A DNA stretch of 64,000 nucleotides, from contig JANJTP010000041.1 of assembly GCA_024711025.1 (NCBI GenBank), forward strand, positions 45,230-109,229, written 5' to 3'. The notes under the pieces were generated by a model, which worked only from the letters and a program-made list of their open reading frames with translations, did no database searches and was not told the DNA's origin. The position numbers and the translations under genes were made by a program. Positions 63,114 to 64,000 of this stretch are shown here, in pieces; position 1 is the stretch's first letter; each line of letters begins with the position of its first letter. Source of the stretch: Solirubrobacteraceae bacterium (GTDB lineage: Bacteria > Actinomycetota > Thermoleophilia > Solirubrobacterales > Solirubrobacteraceae).

Positions 63114-63257
63114 GGCGGCGCCGGACCGTCACCGCCGGAACCCCGTCGGGCGCCTGAGGCGGCCGCCGGGCCGTCATCGCCAGAGCCCCGTCGGGCGCCT
63201 GAGGCGGCCGCCGGACCGTCATCGCGAGCGTCCCGGCGAGCCCTGCGGCCGCCGGGT
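63084..63257. repeat. Approximately 45-bp imperfect tandem repeat, 4 units
   Basis: Units begin GTCA(T/C)CGC at 63084, 63128, 63173 and 63218; first unit contains the 3' end and stop codon of the HdrB-like gene. Confidence 0.9.
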
Positions 63258-63262
63258 GCCCG

Positions 63263-64000
63263 CTACGTCCGGGCGCCGACGAGCCCGCGCTCGACCGCGA
63301 GCTCGGCGAGCTGCACGGTGTTGAGCGCAGCGCCCTTGAGCAGGTTGTCGCCGACGACGAACATGTTCAGCGAGCGCGGGTCGGCCAGATCGCGCCGCAC
63401 GCGGCCGACGAACGTCTCGTCGCGCCCCGCCGCCTCGAGCGGCGTCGGCGCCTGCTCGACGATCAGGTTGGGGAACGCTCGCAGCGCCGCGAGCGCCTCG
63501 TCGAGGTCGACCTCGCGCCGGAACGTCGCGCGCACCTCGATCGCGTGGCCGACCATCACCGGCACGCGCACGCAGGTGGGCGAGACGGCCAGATCCGGCA
63601 GGCCGAGGATCTTGCGGCTCTCGTTCTGGAGCTTCATCTCCTCGTCGGTGTAGCCGTTCTCGTCCAGCTCGCCGAGCATCGGCACGACGTTGAACGCGAG
63701 GGTGTTCGCGTGGATGCTGGCCTGCACCATCCGCGCGACACGATGCCCGTCGGAGACCATCCCCTCGACCTGGGCGGCGAGCACCGGCACCTGTGCGGCG
63801 AGCTCGTCGATCCCCTTCTGCCCCGCGCCGCCTGCCGCCTGGTAGCTCGTGGCGACCATCGCCGTCATGCCGAACGCGTCGTGCAGCGCCTTGGCCGGCA
63901 GCATCACGACCATCGTCGTGCAGTTGGGGTTGGCGACGATCCCCTTGCGCGCCCCGTCCATCGCCTCCGGGTTGACCTCGCTGACGACGAGCGGGACGTC
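63263..64000 (-). CDS. asd: Aspartate-semialdehyde dehydrogenase (5' end outside window)
   Basis: GARKGIVANPNCTTMVVMLPAKALHDAFGMTAMVATSYQAAGGAGQKGIDEL...SPTCVRVPVMVGHAIEV. Confidence 0.94.
   Translation of the reverse strand, partial: DVPLVVSEVNPEAMDGARKGIVANPNCTTMVVMLPAKALHDAFGMTAMVATSYQAAGGAGQKGIDELAAQVPVLAAQVEGMVSDGHRVARMVQASIHANTLAFNVVPMLGELDENGYTDEEMKLQNESRKILGLPDLAVSPTCVRVPVMVGHAIEVRATFRREVDLDEALAALRAFPNLIVEQAPTPLEAAGRDETFVGRVRRDLADPRSLNMFVVGDNLLKGAALNTVQLAELAVERGLVGART

Overview
64 kb of high-GC DNA with actinobacterial (Thermoleophilia/Solirubrobacterales-like) character. It is mostly dense housekeeping chromosome: acetolactate-synthase-like enzyme, HxlR regulator, M23 peptidases, class I aldolase, csrA, ftsB-eno-mazG-PPIase-mfd-pth-rplY, GH2 glycosidase, prs-glmU, ispE-rsmA-tatD-metG-rsmI, ROK kinase, LCP protein, glyS, lon-hsp20, mdh, acyl-CoA dehydrogenases, bioY, M50 protease, sdhA-sdhB-HdrB-like and asd. 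Two tRNAs (Leu-UAA, Gln-UUG) are on the minus strand. No prophage, CRISPR array or intact mobile element was found. The most interesting signals are: (1) a CIRCE-like HrcA operator between a cysteine-less FmdB homologue and glycyl-tRNA synthetase; (2) a guanidine-III (ykkC-III) riboswitch-like leader upstream of an SMR/Gdx exporter; (3) an R2lox-like diiron oxidase fused to an SCP2 domain, behind a TetR-type palindrome; (4) a dispersed hairpin repeat family at 6.1, 13.7, 24.85 and 25.07 kb, two copies lying next to a probable transposase relic carrying a 17-bp minisatellite; (5) an ECF sigma factor fused to a ZAS-like zinc motif, TM segment and Pro-rich tail; (6) predicted-dead rhomboid and M23 proteins; (7) several small tandem or nested duplications at gene boundaries. 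All identifications are from reading motifs by eye; no database search was run.
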